Positions 8,114 through 16,941 of a stretch of 28,691 nucleotides of DNA are shown in pieces (the first letter of the stretch is position 1; the number at the start of each line of letters is the position of its first letter). Made by a program: the position numbers and the translations under genes. The notes beneath the pieces were generated by a model, which was given only the letters and a program-made list of their open reading frames with translations, did no database searches and was not told the origin of the DNA. This stretch comes from Lentisalinibacter sp037382365. Lineage in GTDB: Bacteria; Pseudomonadota; Gammaproteobacteria; Steroidobacterales; Woeseiaceae. The stretch is from contig JARRPZ010000020.1 of NCBI GenBank assembly GCA_037382365.1, positions 1 through 28,691 of the forward strand. Reading direction: 5' to 3'.

Positions 8114-8985
8114 CAATCGCCGGCGTCGAGGCCGTAGACCCGGATCACGTTCTCCCGCAGTAGCTTGCGCTTCGGTCCCGGGCGCAGGCCGAGGTCGTCG
8201 ATCTCCCGCCGCGTGCGCGCGAAGTCGAGGACCGGGAAATCGGTGCCGAAAATCACTTTGTCCTGGCCGAATGTATTGATGTAGTGCACGAATTCGTCGG
8301 GCCAGTATTTAGGGCTGTGGGCATCGGCCCCGATGTAGACGTTATCGTGCTTCCACGCCATGGCGATCATCTCCCGGGTCCATGGGATGCCGACGTGGAT
8401 GCCGACGATCTTCAGCTCCGGGAAGTCGCAGGCCACCGCGTCGAGTGTGATCGGCTGGCCCACGCTGCGGCAGCGGAACTCCGTAGAGTAGATCATCGAT
8501 TGTCCCACCTGCATCTGGATCGGCACCCCGAGCTCCACGCACTTGGCGTAGAACGGATAGTATTTCGCGTGGTCCGGCGCGAGTTCGAACCAGTGCGGAT
8601 AGAGATGCGCGCCGATGAAGCCGAGTTCCGTTACCGCCTGCTCGAGCTCGCGCACGCCGTCCATGCCCGTGTAGGGGTCGATGCCGATCAGACCGGAGAA
8701 CCGGTCCGGATAACCTTCGACCGCCCGGGCGACGATCTCCGGCGGCATGTGGTAGCAGCCGGGCAGGCCGGGCCGCCCGGCCTTGGCGGCGATCAGAAAA
8801 CCGTGGCCGATACCGGCTTCGTCCATGCGGGCGATCATCTGCTCCAGCGTCAGGCCGCTCATGAGGCCGCCCTGCGCCTTCATCTTGCCGACGAAGAAAT
8901 CCGGGCCCCAGTCGGGCCGAACGGAGAGGGCCTCCTCCGTCCAGATGTTCACGACGGCGTCTATTGCTCGGTAGTCATCGGTCAT
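8113..8985 (-). CDS. amidohydrolase 2-family protein (ACMSD-like TIM barrel) lacking the usual HxH motif
   Basis: The 290-aa protein follows the amidohydrolase-related decarboxylase/hydrolase fold: GFIGAHLYPHWFE mid-protein, ELKIVGIHVGIPW at the strand that usually supplies a metal-binding His, and KVIFGTDFPVL with the conserved catalytic Asp near the C-terminus. The first strand, which normally reads DxHxH, here reads IDAVVNIW (8-15), so two of the standard metal ligands are absent. I chose the ATG at 8985, with GAGAAG just upstream; a GTG 66 nt earlier would add a Pro/Arg-rich stretch unlike the family. It is the first gene of a two-gene unit with the ligase, divergent from the thiamin operon. 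The substrate is unknown. Confidence 0.8.
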   Translation of the reverse strand: MTDDYRAIDAVVNIWTEEALSVRPDWGPDFFVGKMKAQGGLMSGLTLEQMIARMDEAGIGHGFLIAAKAGRPGLPGCYHMPPEIVARAVEGYPDRFSGLIGIDPYTGMDGVRELEQAVTELGFIGAHLYPHWFELAPDHAKYYPFYAKCVELGVPIQMQVGQSMIYSTEFRCRSVGQPITLDAVACDFPELKIVGIHVGIPWTREMIAMAWKHDNVYIGADAHSPKYWPDEFVHYINTFGQDKVIFGTDFPVLDFARTRREIDDLGLRPGPKRKLLRENVIRVYGLDAGD

Positions 8986-9056
8986 CGTCTTCTCGCCAGT
9001 TTCGGGACGCTTTGCACGGCGGGTCGGTCCGGTTTCGGGGCCTGCCTCCACTACGC

Positions 9057-9062
9057 TATAGT
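9057..9062 (+). promoter_or_regulatory. candidate -10 box of the thiamin operon
   Basis: TATAGT matches five of six bases of the sigma-70 -10 box and would put the transcription start near 9068-9070, at the 5' edge of the TPP riboswitch. A good -35 is not visible (TTTCGG at 9033-9038 is poor). Confidence 0.4.
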
Positions 9063-9066
9063 AATC

Positions 9067-9170
9067 GTTCCACAGGGGTGGCCCCAGAGGGCCTGAGACC
9101 CGATCGGCGCCGCACGGGCGTTGTCGCGGGAACCCTATGAACCTGATCCGGTTAGTACCGGCGTAGGGAG
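9067..9170 (+). promoter_or_regulatory. TPP (THI-box) riboswitch
   Basis: The conserved thiamin-pyrophosphate aptamer is complete. Its 5' half is AGGGGTGGCCCC followed by GGGCCTGAGACC (9074-9100), carrying the CTGAGA core. Its 3' half is ACCCTATGAACCTGATCCGG followed by TTAGTACCGGCGTAGGGAG (9132-9170), with the GAACCTGATC and GCGTAGGGA signatures. The closing P1 strand (TTCC near 9068-9071) can pair with GGAG at 9167-9170, which is also part of the ribosome-binding region of the receptor starting at 9177. This points to translational repression when TPP is bound. There is no T-run, so transcription termination is unlikely. Confidence 0.95.
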
Positions 9171-9176
9171 AGGAGA

Positions 9177-11300
9177 ATGCGAGACACGTATTCCGTCGGC
9201 CGCCGCGCAGCGGTCATCGCAGTCTGCTTCCTGTCCGCGGGCAGCGTCGTCGCCCAGGACCAGGAGATCATCGAGGAGATCGTCGTCACGGCCGACTTCC
9301 GCGAGCGCCAGCGTGCGGAGCTGCCGGCGAGTGTGGCCGTCTTGCCGGAGGAGACGATACGCCGGGCCGCCGTTCAGCACTTCGAGGAACTGACCCACCT
9401 CGTACCGAATCTGAACTGGGCCGGCGGCAGCAATCGTCCCCGCTACTTCCAGATCCGCGGTATCGGCGAGCGCAGCCAGTACGAGGGCGCGCCGAACCCT
9501 TCCGTCGGCTTCCTGATCGACGATATCGACTTCTCGGGGATCGGCGGCATCGCTCTCACGTGGGACGTGGCCCAGGTGGAAGTCCTGCGCGGGCCCCAGG
9601 GGACGCGCTACGGGGCGAATGCGCTGGCCGGGCTGATCCATGTCCGTTCCGTCGAGCCGTCGCCGGAGCGATCCGGTCGGGTGCGTCTCCTTGCGGGCAG
9701 CGACGAGGCCCGCGGCGCGAGTTTCGCGTTCGGGGGGGCGATGACGGACGACGCCGCTTTCCGGCTGAGCGCGAATCGCTATGAGAGCAACGGATTCCGG
9801 GATAACGCATTCCTCGGTGCGGACGACACCAATCGGCGCGAGGAATCGGATATACGCGCACGCTTCCGCTGGGATCCCGCCGACGACCTGCGGATCGATC
9901 TGAACCTGCTCTACGTGGACGTGGACAACGGCTACGACGCGTTCGCGATCGACAACGGCTTCACGACCTACTCCGACGAGCCCGGTCGAGACGCGCAGAT
10001 TAGCCGGGGTGGCGCCCTGAAGATCGAGAAGGCGTTCGGTGACGTCGCGACCCTCGTCAGCATCACCTCGGCAGCACGTTCCGACATCCGCTTCGGATTC
10101 GACGCCGACTGGGGCAACCCGGCCTACTGGGCTCCATACACCTACGACTACGTGAGCCGGTTCGAGCGCGACCGGGAGACGCTGAGTCAGGAGTTGCGGC
10201 TCGTCTCGGGGCCGGAGGGCGGTCCCGCGGACGGCGCGGTGTCGTGGCTCACCGGCGTCTACGCGCTGCGGCTATCGGAGGGCAACCGGGAGGACAGCAC
10301 CGGGCTCTACGAAGATCCGGCATTCGGCGCCTTCCCGCTCGCGAAGGAGCTCGAGTCCGATTACGACGCACTCAGCCTGGCGGCGTTCGGGCAATTGGAC
10401 TGGGCGCCGTCGGACCGGCACGAGATCTCCCTCGGGCTGCGGCTGGAACATCGCGCGGCCGACTACGCCGATTCCCTGAACGGCTCGGCACGCAACGATC
10501 TGGACGACAGCGAGACGATGATCGGCGGTCAGGTCAGCTATCGTTTTGCGTTGAATCAGCATCACGGGACCTACGTGGCGCTGTCACGCGGCTACAAGGC
10601 CGGCGGATTCAATCTCGGCAGCGTGCCGAGCGAGGACGAGCGGTATTTCACGTCCGAGTCGCTCTGGAACCTGGAGGCCGGGCTGCGTTCCGACTGGCGA
10701 CCCGGGACGCTCGCCTCGAGCCTGACCGTGTTCGTCTCCCGCCGGGACGATCAGCAGATCGGCACGTCGCGCCAGCTGGTACCAGGGGATCCCTCGTCCT
10801 TCATCTTCTTTACGGACAATGCGGCGAGCGGACGGAGCATCGGGCTGGAGGGCGAAGTGCGGTGGACACCACGGCCCGATTGGAAACTCTACGCCCGTCT
10901 GGGCCTGCTGCGCGCGGAGTTCGATGACTATGCCACGCCGGACGGACTCGATCTCTCCGGGCGCGATCAGGCTCACGCACCCCGCTATTCATTCGCCGTC
11001 GGCGCCAGCTGGGAGCATCCGGCCGGCTGGTTCGCGCGCGCCGACATCGCCGGCAAGGACGCATTCTATTTCTCGGACAGCCACGACCAGCGCTCCCAGT
11101 CCTATGAGCTGGTAAACGTCCGCCTCGGTTACGAATGGAGCGGCTGGACCGCGAGCCTCTGGGCCCGTAACGTGTTCGACGAGCGGTACGCGGTGCGCGG
11201 ATTCTACTTCGGCAACGAGCCGCCGGACTTCCCAAACGAGCTCTATGTCCGACTCGGCGATCCGCGCCAGATCGGCGTGACACTGGAATACGGATTCTGA
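9177..11300 (+). CDS. TonB-dependent outer-membrane receptor, predicted thiamin uptake
   Basis: The 707-aa product has a signal peptide (1-26, cleaved near SVVA-QDQE), a TonB box EEIVVTA (33-39), a plug domain (about 45-155, with RYFQIRGIGERSQY, VGFLIDDIDF and VEVLRGPQGTRYGANALAG) and a 22-strand-type barrel ending in the outer-membrane sorting phenylalanine (VTLEYGF). Length and order are standard. Specificity comes from context: it is the first gene after a TPP riboswitch and is followed by thiamin-binding, transport and kinase genes. TPP-regulated receptors of this kind are known as predicted thiamin receptors from comparative genomics. GGGAG and AGGAG just before the ATG at 9177 set the start. 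Next gene 2 bp downstream. Confidence 0.92.
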   Translation: MRDTYSVGRRAAVIAVCFLSAGSVVAQDQEIIEEIVVTADFRERQRAELPASVAVLPEETIRRAAVQHFEELTHLVPNLNWAGGSNRPRYFQIRGIGERSQYEGAPNPSVGFLIDDIDFSGIGGIALTWDVAQVEVLRGPQGTRYGANALAGLIHVRSVEPSPERSGRVRLLAGSDEARGASFAFGGAMTDDAAFRLSANRYESNGFRDNAFLGADDTNRREESDIRARFRWDPADDLRIDLNLLYVDVDNGYDAFAIDNGFTTYSDEPGRDAQISRGGALKIEKAFGDVATLVSITSAARSDIRFGFDADWGNPAYWAPYTYDYVSRFERDRETLSQELRLVSGPEGGPADGAVSWLTGVYALRLSEGNREDSTGLYEDPAFGAFPLAKELESDYDALSLAAFGQLDWAPSDRHEISLGLRLEHRAADYADSLNGSARNDLDDSETMIGGQVSYRFALNQHHGTYVALSRGYKAGGFNLGSVPSEDERYFTSESLWNLEAGLRSDWRPGTLASSLTVFVSRRDDQQIGTSRQLVPGDPSSFIFFTDNAASGRSIGLEGEVRWTPRPDWKLYARLGLLRAEFDDYATPDGLDLSGRDQAHAPRYSFAVGASWEHPAGWFARADIAGKDAFYFSDSHDQRSQSYELVNVRLGYEWSGWTASLWARNVFDERYAVRGFYFGNEPPDFPNELYVRLGDPRQIGVTLEYGF

Positions 11301-11302
11301 TC

Positions 11303-11560
11303 ATGCGCACTACCATCGACGTGAGCCTCTACCCGCTGAGCGACGACTTCATCCCGGCCATCGAGGATTTCATCGCCCGCCTGAACGATTACGCGCAGCT
11401 GACGGTGCACACGAACCCGGTCAGCACCCGGATCTCGGGAGACTACGATATCGCCATGGACGCGCTGAAGAACGAGGTCCGCGTGAGCTTCGAGCGCTAC
11501 GGCAAAGCCGTATTCGTTCTGAAGATCCTGCACGCGGGCGATGCGCCCGGCGATCCGTGA
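11303..11560 (+). CDS. YkoF-like thiamin/HMP-binding protein, single domain
   Basis: This 85-aa soluble protein opens with IDVSLYPLSDDFIPAIEDFI (5-24), which resembles the start of the YkoF thiamin/hydroxymethylpyrimidine-binding domain, and continues with TNPVSTRISGDYDIAMDALK (42-61) and a final beta-strand AVFVLKIL. B. subtilis YkoF has two such domains in about 200 residues; here only one is present, so a dimer would be needed to recreate the tandem arrangement. It has no signal peptide, so it presumably binds thiamin or HMP in the cytoplasm. The ATG at 11303 is 2 bp after the receptor stop, and the end overlaps the next start as GTGA, indicating tight translational coupling. Confidence 0.8.
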   Translation: MRTTIDVSLYPLSDDFIPAIEDFIARLNDYAQLTVHTNPVSTRISGDYDIAMDALKNEVRVSFERYGKAVFVLKILHAGDAPGDP

Positions 11561-12186
11561 CGAGCCTGGCCGAGCGGTTTTCCGCCGAAGCGGCGGCGAT
11601 GTCCTGGGCCGAGGCGCTCGCCGTCGTGCTGGCGGTCGCCTATCTGCTCCTGGCGGTACGTCAGAACATCTGGTGCTGGGCATGTGCGTTCGTGAGCACG
11701 GCACTCTATGTGTGGCTGTTCCACGGGGCGTCGCTCTTCATGGAGTCCGCTCTGAACGTTTTCTATATGGCGATGGCGGTGTACGGCTGGTACGAGTGGC
11801 GTTACGGCGGCCGACGCCACGCCGGCCTGGCCGTCACGGTCTGGCCTTTGCCGGTCCATGCCGTCGCGCTCGGCGTGATCGCCGCGCTCTCGCTTGCCAC
11901 CGGCAAATGGCTCGCCGCAAACACTGCAGCGGCCTATCCGTATCTCGATTCGCTGACGACCTGGTCGGCGGTCTGGGCCACGTTCCTCGTCGCCCGCAAG
12001 GTGCTCGAGAACTGGGTGTACTGGTTCGTGATCGACGCGGTCTCGGTGTGGCTCTACTTCTCCCGGGGCCTGCCGCTCACGGCGCTGCTCTTCTGTGCCT
12101 ATCTGGTACTGATCCCGATCGGTTTCCTGGCATGGCGGCGTGATTATGCACGTGAGCGGGGGCATGACGACGCGCTGCCCGCCTGA
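11557..12186 (+). CDS. pnuT: PnuC-family thiamin permease PnuT
   Basis: The 209-aa protein has about seven hydrophobic segments and family signatures: AVRQNIWCWACAF (33-45) and a tryptophan/tyrosine-rich stretch MAVYGWYEWRYG. Near the end, ENWVYWFVIDAVSVWLYFSRG and LLFCAYLVLIPIGFLAWRRDY are typical of PnuC relatives. The PnuC family moves vitamins by facilitated diffusion, driven by phosphorylation inside the cell. The thiamin assignment comes from the TPP riboswitch operon and the kinase that follows. The start is taken as GTG 11557, overlapping the previous stop as GTGA; an ATG at 11599 (MSWAEALAV) is a realistic alternative that gives the usual family N-terminus. Confidence 0.88.
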   Translation: MTSLAERFSAEAAAMSWAEALAVVLAVAYLLLAVRQNIWCWACAFVSTALYVWLFHGASLFMESALNVFYMAMAVYGWYEWRYGGRRHAGLAVTVWPLPVHAVALGVIAALSLATGKWLAANTAAAYPYLDSLTTWSAVWATFLVARKVLENWVYWFVIDAVSVWLYFSRGLPLTALLFCAYLVLIPIGFLAWRRDYARERGHDDALPA

Positions 12187-13012
12187 GCGTGTCCTCGCCC
12201 GGGTGCCGGCATGGCGTGGGGCCGCAGCGCTGTCCTGCTGCCCGCTGGAAGCCGGGCGATCCAATCGCAGCTGGCGGGTGACGGCGGACGGTCGGGAATA
12301 CGTCCTCCGCCTCTCCTCCGGGCGTGTGCCGGTGCCCGTTTTCGATCCGCGGAGAGAACTGGTCGTCCATCGGGCGGCGGCGTCAGCAGGCCTGGCGCCA
12401 CCGCTCGAGTATGCGGATCCGGAAGCCGGCATCCTCGTGACCCACTTCCTGGAAGGGGAGGTGGTCCCGGCTCCCGATTTCGCGGATCCCGGCACGCTCG
12501 GTCGCATCGGGCCGCTGCTGCGTCGCGTCGGGGAACTCCCGGATCCCGGCGGCGGTTACACGCTCGGCGGGGCCGGCGAGGCCTACCTGTCGATGATCCG
12601 GGACGACGCGCTGCAGCGTTACGGCGGACGGCTCGTGGAGGGACTGCACGCGCTGCCGCCGCCGGCCGATCCACGGGTCTGCCACATGGATCCCGTCGTC
12701 GGCAATCTCGTGCGCACCGATAACGGTCTGCAGCTGATCGACTGGGAATTCGCGGTGGCCGGCGATCCGTTGTTCGACGTCGCCGCGATCGTCGCCTATC
12801 ACGACCTGGATGCCGCGGCCGCCCGGTGTCTGCTCGAGGCGTGGGCGGACTCGCCGGACGAGCGGATCCGCGCACGGTTGACCCGGCTCGTGTGGGCCCA
12901 CGACGCTCTGCACTGGCTGTGGCTCGTCGCGACCGGAGCAGGCCGCGACGGCGAAATGCAACGCCTGGAGGATCGTCTCGCCGTGTCTCCGACGGTGTCG
13001 GACCCGGACTGA
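12164..13012 (+). CDS. thiK: aminoglycoside-phosphotransferase-fold kinase, predicted thiamin kinase
   Basis: The 282-aa protein has a choline kinase/APH fold: an N-lobe with EAGRSNRSWRVTADGREYVLRL (29-50), the Brenner catalytic motif HMDPVVGNL (H174, D176, N181) and the metal-binding IDWEFA (D193). Thiamin kinase of this fold converts thiamin to thiamin phosphate, trapping vitamin brought in by PnuT. Substrate choice rests on the operon; from sequence alone a different small-molecule kinase is possible, so the symbol is tentative. I chose the ATG at 12164, preceded by GAGCGGGGGC and overlapping pnuT by 23 bp; GTG 12140 and ATG 12146 are in-frame alternatives. The stop is 10 bp from the convergent glyoxalase II gene and no terminator is visible. 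Confidence 0.8.
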   Translation: MTTRCPPERVLARVPAWRGAAALSCCPLEAGRSNRSWRVTADGREYVLRLSSGRVPVPVFDPRRELVVHRAAASAGLAPPLEYADPEAGILVTHFLEGEVVPAPDFADPGTLGRIGPLLRRVGELPDPGGGYTLGGAGEAYLSMIRDDALQRYGGRLVEGLHALPPPADPRVCHMDPVVGNLVRTDNGLQLIDWEFAVAGDPLFDVAAIVAYHDLDAAAARCLLEAWADSPDERIRARLTRLVWAHDALHWLWLVATGAGRDGEMQRLEDRLAVSPTVSDPD

Positions 13013-13022
13013 CCGCCCCCGC

Positions 13023-13814
13023 TCACCAGCGGTTGCGCAGTTCCCGCAGCTTCAGGAACACCTCCTTGGGTGCAGGTTCCGCCGGCAGGTCCGGGAAGGA
13101 CTCGCGCAGCCGGTCGATGACGCTGCGGCTGCGGAGGCGGAAAAAGGTGTTGATCTCCTTCTCTCGGGCGAGATCGGTGATCAGCGCATGATCGGGGTCC
13201 ATGTCTTCCACCTCGCGCAACAGCGTCGCCGCCGCCTCGTTGTCGGGCTCCCGGTCCAGCGTGAAGCGAAGGTTGTTGCCGAGATACTCGTGCCCGGGGT
13301 ACACGCGGGTGGTTTCGTCCAGCCGATCGAGCTGCCGGACGAACGTCTCGTAAAGTTCTTCCGGGTGGCCGCCATTGTGGCAGTTGCCTGCACCCGCGTT
13401 AAACAGCGTGTCCCCGCTGAACAGGGCCGGTTCGTCGGTATGGGACAGGAGACAGATATGACTCATGGTGTGCCCCGGCGTGTCGAGACATTCGAGATCC
13501 ACGCTGCGGCCGACGCGGATAACGTCGCCCGCCCCGACGCCGCGGTCCATGCCGGGGATGCGGTCTGCGGCATTCCTGTGCGCGATCACTCGGGCCCCGG
13601 TCGCCGAGACCAGTCCCTTGTTGCCGCCGATGTGGTCGGGGTGTTCGTGCGTATTCAGTATCTGCGTGATCTCCCACCCCCGCTCCTTCGCGCGGTCGAG
13701 GCATTTGCGGAAGTCCAGCGGATCGACGGCCAGCGCCTCGCCCGTGTCCGGGCAGGCGATCAGATAATTGAAGTTGCGGTAGGCATTTCCGGTCCAGATC
13801 TGTTCGATGATCAT
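13023..13814 (-). CDS. gloB: hydroxyacylglutathione hydrolase (glyoxalase II)
   Basis: The 263-aa metallo-beta-lactamase-fold enzyme hydrolyses S-lactoylglutathione to lactate and glutathione, the second step of methylglyoxal detoxification in the cytoplasm. The binuclear metal motif is THEHPDH (55-61, H56/H58/D60/H61), followed by DTPGHTMSH, FSGDTLFNAGAGNC and YPGHEYLGNNLRF. The C-terminal helical domain with EINTFFRLRS supplies glutathione-binding residues. Length is normal for GloB. The frame is open far upstream, but a perfect AGGAGG 6 nt before the ATG at 13814 and the family start MIIEQIWTGNA fix the N-terminus. It is divergent from the M16 protease gene, with 204 bp between the two starts. 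Confidence 0.94.
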   Translation of the reverse strand: MIIEQIWTGNAYRNFNYLIACPDTGEALAVDPLDFRKCLDRAKERGWEITQILNTHEHPDHIGGNKGLVSATGARVIAHRNAADRIPGMDRGVGAGDVIRVGRSVDLECLDTPGHTMSHICLLSHTDEPALFSGDTLFNAGAGNCHNGGHPEELYETFVRQLDRLDETTRVYPGHEYLGNNLRFTLDREPDNEAAATLLREVEDMDPDHALITDLAREKEINTFFRLRSRSVIDRLRESFPDLPAEPAPKEVFLKLRELRNRW

Positions 13815-14018
13815 GCCAGGCCTCCTGTCTGTCGGGTCCCGAAACACGGTCGTCGTCCGCGTGACGGGGAGATGAACGACTCCGCCGCCGGAGGATCTCG
13901 GGACCCTCGCCGGCGGCGCAGGATAAGACGCTTTTGCGGTACCATATCGCATCTGCCGCATGCCATCCCAGGCCATCGCCGTCCCGGGCGCGGCTGTCTC
14001 ACAAGTACGGAGAATACA

Positions 14019-16913
14019 ATGAAGCGATTGGGGTTCCTGGCCCTGGCGGTATGGTTCTGTTTCGGCTGTCAGGCTCCGGACGGGGTCGCCACCGGCGCCG
14101 AGGCGAGTCCGGAGCCGCAGGAACGCGAGTCGTCGCCCGACGATCGCATTTTCGATCTGCCCTACCTGATGCGCGACCTGGAAAACGGCCTCCGCGTCAT
14201 CATCGTGCCCACCGATTACCCCGACGTCGTGTCGATGCAGATCCCGGTACAGACGGGATCACGCAACGAAGTGGAGCCCGGCAAGTCCGGTTTCGCCCAC
14301 TTCTTCGAACACATGATGTTCCGTGGCACCGAGCGATTCTCCTCCGATGCCTACACGGAGATGCTGAAAGTTGCCGGTGCCGACCAGAACGCCTACACGA
14401 CGGACGACTACACGAATTATCACGTGACCTTCACCCGGGACGACCTGGAGACGCTGATCGAACTCGAGGCGGATCGTTTCCGCAATCTGAGTTACAGCGA
14501 AGCGGACTTCCGCACCGAGGCGCTGGCGGTGAAGGGCGAGTACCTGAAGAACTACTCCGACCCGACCCAGAAGATCTACGAGCGGATCCGCGCCCTCGCG
14601 TTCCGGCGCCACACTTACCGGCATACGACGATGGGATTCTTCGAGGACATCCAGATGATGCCGGAGCAGAAGGAGTACGCCGATCTGTTCTTCGATCGCT
14701 GGTATCGGCCCGAGAAGACCGCGATCATCCTCGTCGGCGATCTCGATCCCGACGAGACTTACGCGCTCGTCGAGAAGTACTGGGGCGATTGGGAGCGGGG
14801 CGGCTACAGTGCCGAAATCCCGGTCGAACCGCCGCTGGAGGCGCCCGTCTATGAACACATCCCGTGGGAGACACGAACCCAGCCCTGGCTGGTGGTGTCG
14901 TTCCGCGGCCCTGCCTTCGTGCCGCACGAGAAAGACAAGGCGGCGCTCGATATCGCCTCGATGCTGTATTTCTCCGAGTCGTCCGAGCTCTATCAGCAGA
15001 TCGTCATCGAGGATCAGCTCGTCGATCAGTTCTGGACCTATTTCCCGGATCGCAAGGACCCGAACCTGCTGCTGATCGCCGCCCGTCTCACCGACGAGAC
15101 TCATGCAGCGACGGTTCGCGATGCCATCGCCGATACGCTGGCCCGGGCGCGTGTGGAGACGCCATCGGCCGAAGACGTCCAGAATGCGAAATCCCGGCTG
15201 CGCTACTCTTTCGCCGCGGGACTCGACAACTCGGAGGGCATCGCCTCCGTGCTGGCAGCCTACGTGCAGTTCGACAGGACACCGGAGACGATAAACCAGG
15301 CGTTCCGCACCTACGGCTCCCTGACGCCGGAGGATGTGCGGCGGCTGTCGGATCGCTATTTCACCGATGCCAGGCGTGTGCTCGTGACCCTCTCCGACGG
15401 GGAGTCGCTGCCCGGTGTGGACGGCAGTTTCTCGGTCGATGAGCGTGTGGCCGCGCAGACCGGAGGCGAGACGCGGGCGTCTGCCGTCTCCGTCCTCGAA
15501 CGCCCGTCGGAGACCTCGCCCCTCGTCGACGTCGCCTTCCTGTTCGCCACCGGTGCGGGTGACGATCCGCCCGGCAAGAAAGGCCTGGCGGCGATCACGG
15601 CCGCCATGATCGCCGATGGCGGTTCGCGCTCGCGCACGATCCAGGAGATCAACCGGGCGTTGTACCCGATGGCGGCCGCGTTCGATGCGCAGGTGGACAA
15701 GGAGATGGTCCGTTTCGCCGGCACGGTGCATCGGGACAATCTCGCCGACTGGTATGCACTCGTCAGCGCACAGTTGCTGGAGCCGGGATGGCGACAGTCC
15801 GATCTGGACCGGATCCGGACCCAGACGGTCAATGCCATTCGTACCGGTCTGGTGGGCAACAATGACGAAGAACTGGCGAAGGAACTCCTGTACGCGGACA
15901 TCTACGGTTCGACGCACCCGTATGGCAGCCTGAATCTGGGGGATGTCAGCGACGTCGATTCCATTACGCTGGACGACGTGCGGACCTTCTATCGCGCCCA
16001 TTTCACCGCCGCCAATGTCGTTCTGGGCATCGCGGGCGGCTATCCTGACGGATTCGTAGAGCAGGTCAGGGGCGATCTGGGCAGGCTGCCAGCCAGCGCT
16101 CCGGGGCGCACGGCCGTGCCGCCGTCGCCGCGTTCGACCGGCCGCCACGCATTGATCGTCGACAAGGAGACGCCGGCCGTGGCCGTCTCGTTCGGCTTCC
16201 CGATCGACGTCCGGCGCGGCGACCCGGACTGGGTCGCACTGTGGCTGGTCCGATCCTGGCTCGGTGAGCACCGCTCGACCTTCAGCCACCTCTACCAGCG
16301 CATCCGCGAGAAGCGTGGCATGAACTACGGCGACTACGCCTACGTCGAGTATTTCCCCCGCGGGATGTTCCAGTTTCAGCCGGACGCCAATCTGGCTCGC
16401 GAGCGCCAGATCTTCCAGGTCTGGCTCCGGCCGCTGCGCGATAACAACGACGCGCTGTTCGCCACCCGCACGGCGCTCTACGAGATGGATCGTCTTATCC
16501 GTGACGGCATGAGCGAGGCGGATTTCGCAGCGACTCGTGACTTCCTCTACAAATACGTCGCGCTGCTCACCCAGACCCAGTCCCGACAACTGGGTTACGC
16601 CCTGGACAGCCGTTACTATGGCATCGGCGATTTCACCGACTATGTGCGGGACGGTCTGGCGGCACTTACGGTGGAAGACGTGAACCGGGTCATCCGCGAA
16701 CACCTGACGACCGACGACCTGCGGTTCGTATTCGTGTCGGCGGATGCGGCTGGCCTCGCCGAGGCGATCGCCGCAGATGCTCCCTCACCCGTGAGTTACA
16801 ACGCGGAAAAGCCCGCTGAGCTGCTGGCCGAAGACCGCCTGATCCAGGATCTGCCCCTGGCGATTCCCGCCGAGCGCATCCGCATCCTCCCGGCGTCCGG
16901 GGTATTCGAATGA
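14019..16913 (+). CDS. M16-family zinc metalloprotease, two-domain, probable lipoprotein
   Basis: The 964-aa protein starts with a signal segment (MKRLGFLALAVWFCFGC) ending in a cysteine at 17 that could be lipidated, although the lipobox is imperfect (C at -3). Mature protein: an N-terminal M16 peptidase domain with the inverted zinc motif HFFEH (94-98) and a third ligand in EALAVKGEY (about 167-175). A second M16-like half (about 520-960) lacks HxxEH, as is usual for the inactive partner domain. Similar proteins act in the periplasm on peptides or misfolded proteins. A GGAG 6-7 nt before the ATG at 14019 sets the start; the open frame extends about 830 nt upstream but would run through the antisense of gloB. 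The histidine-phosphatase gene follows after 28 bp. Confidence 0.92.
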   Translation: MKRLGFLALAVWFCFGCQAPDGVATGAEASPEPQERESSPDDRIFDLPYLMRDLENGLRVIIVPTDYPDVVSMQIPVQTGSRNEVEPGKSGFAHFFEHMMFRGTERFSSDAYTEMLKVAGADQNAYTTDDYTNYHVTFTRDDLETLIELEADRFRNLSYSEADFRTEALAVKGEYLKNYSDPTQKIYERIRALAFRRHTYRHTTMGFFEDIQMMPEQKEYADLFFDRWYRPEKTAIILVGDLDPDETYALVEKYWGDWERGGYSAEIPVEPPLEAPVYEHIPWETRTQPWLVVSFRGPAFVPHEKDKAALDIASMLYFSESSELYQQIVIEDQLVDQFWTYFPDRKDPNLLLIAARLTDETHAATVRDAIADTLARARVETPSAEDVQNAKSRLRYSFAAGLDNSEGIASVLAAYVQFDRTPETINQAFRTYGSLTPEDVRRLSDRYFTDARRVLVTLSDGESLPGVDGSFSVDERVAAQTGGETRASAVSVLERPSETSPLVDVAFLFATGAGDDPPGKKGLAAITAAMIADGGSRSRTIQEINRALYPMAAAFDAQVDKEMVRFAGTVHRDNLADWYALVSAQLLEPGWRQSDLDRIRTQTVNAIRTGLVGNNDEELAKELLYADIYGSTHPYGSLNLGDVSDVDSITLDDVRTFYRAHFTAANVVLGIAGGYPDGFVEQVRGDLGRLPASAPGRTAVPPSPRSTGRHALIVDKETPAVAVSFGFPIDVRRGDPDWVALWLVRSWLGEHRSTFSHLYQRIREKRGMNYGDYAYVEYFPRGMFQFQPDANLARERQIFQVWLRPLRDNNDALFATRTALYEMDRLIRDGMSEADFAATRDFLYKYVALLTQTQSRQLGYALDSRYYGIGDFTDYVRDGLAALTVEDVNRVIREHLTTDDLRFVFVSADAAGLAEAIAADAPSPVSYNAEKPAELLAEDRLIQDLPLAIPAERIRILPASGVFE

Positions 16914-16941
16914 CGCCGATGGCCGGTGGAAGGAGGCGCGG

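Noticed and set aside
14259..16703. An 814-codon open frame on the minus strand
   Set aside because: It is antisense to the M16 protease gene. The translation has no recognisable domain and reflects GC-rich codon structure, while the plus strand has HFFEH, a ribosome-binding site and a full family length.
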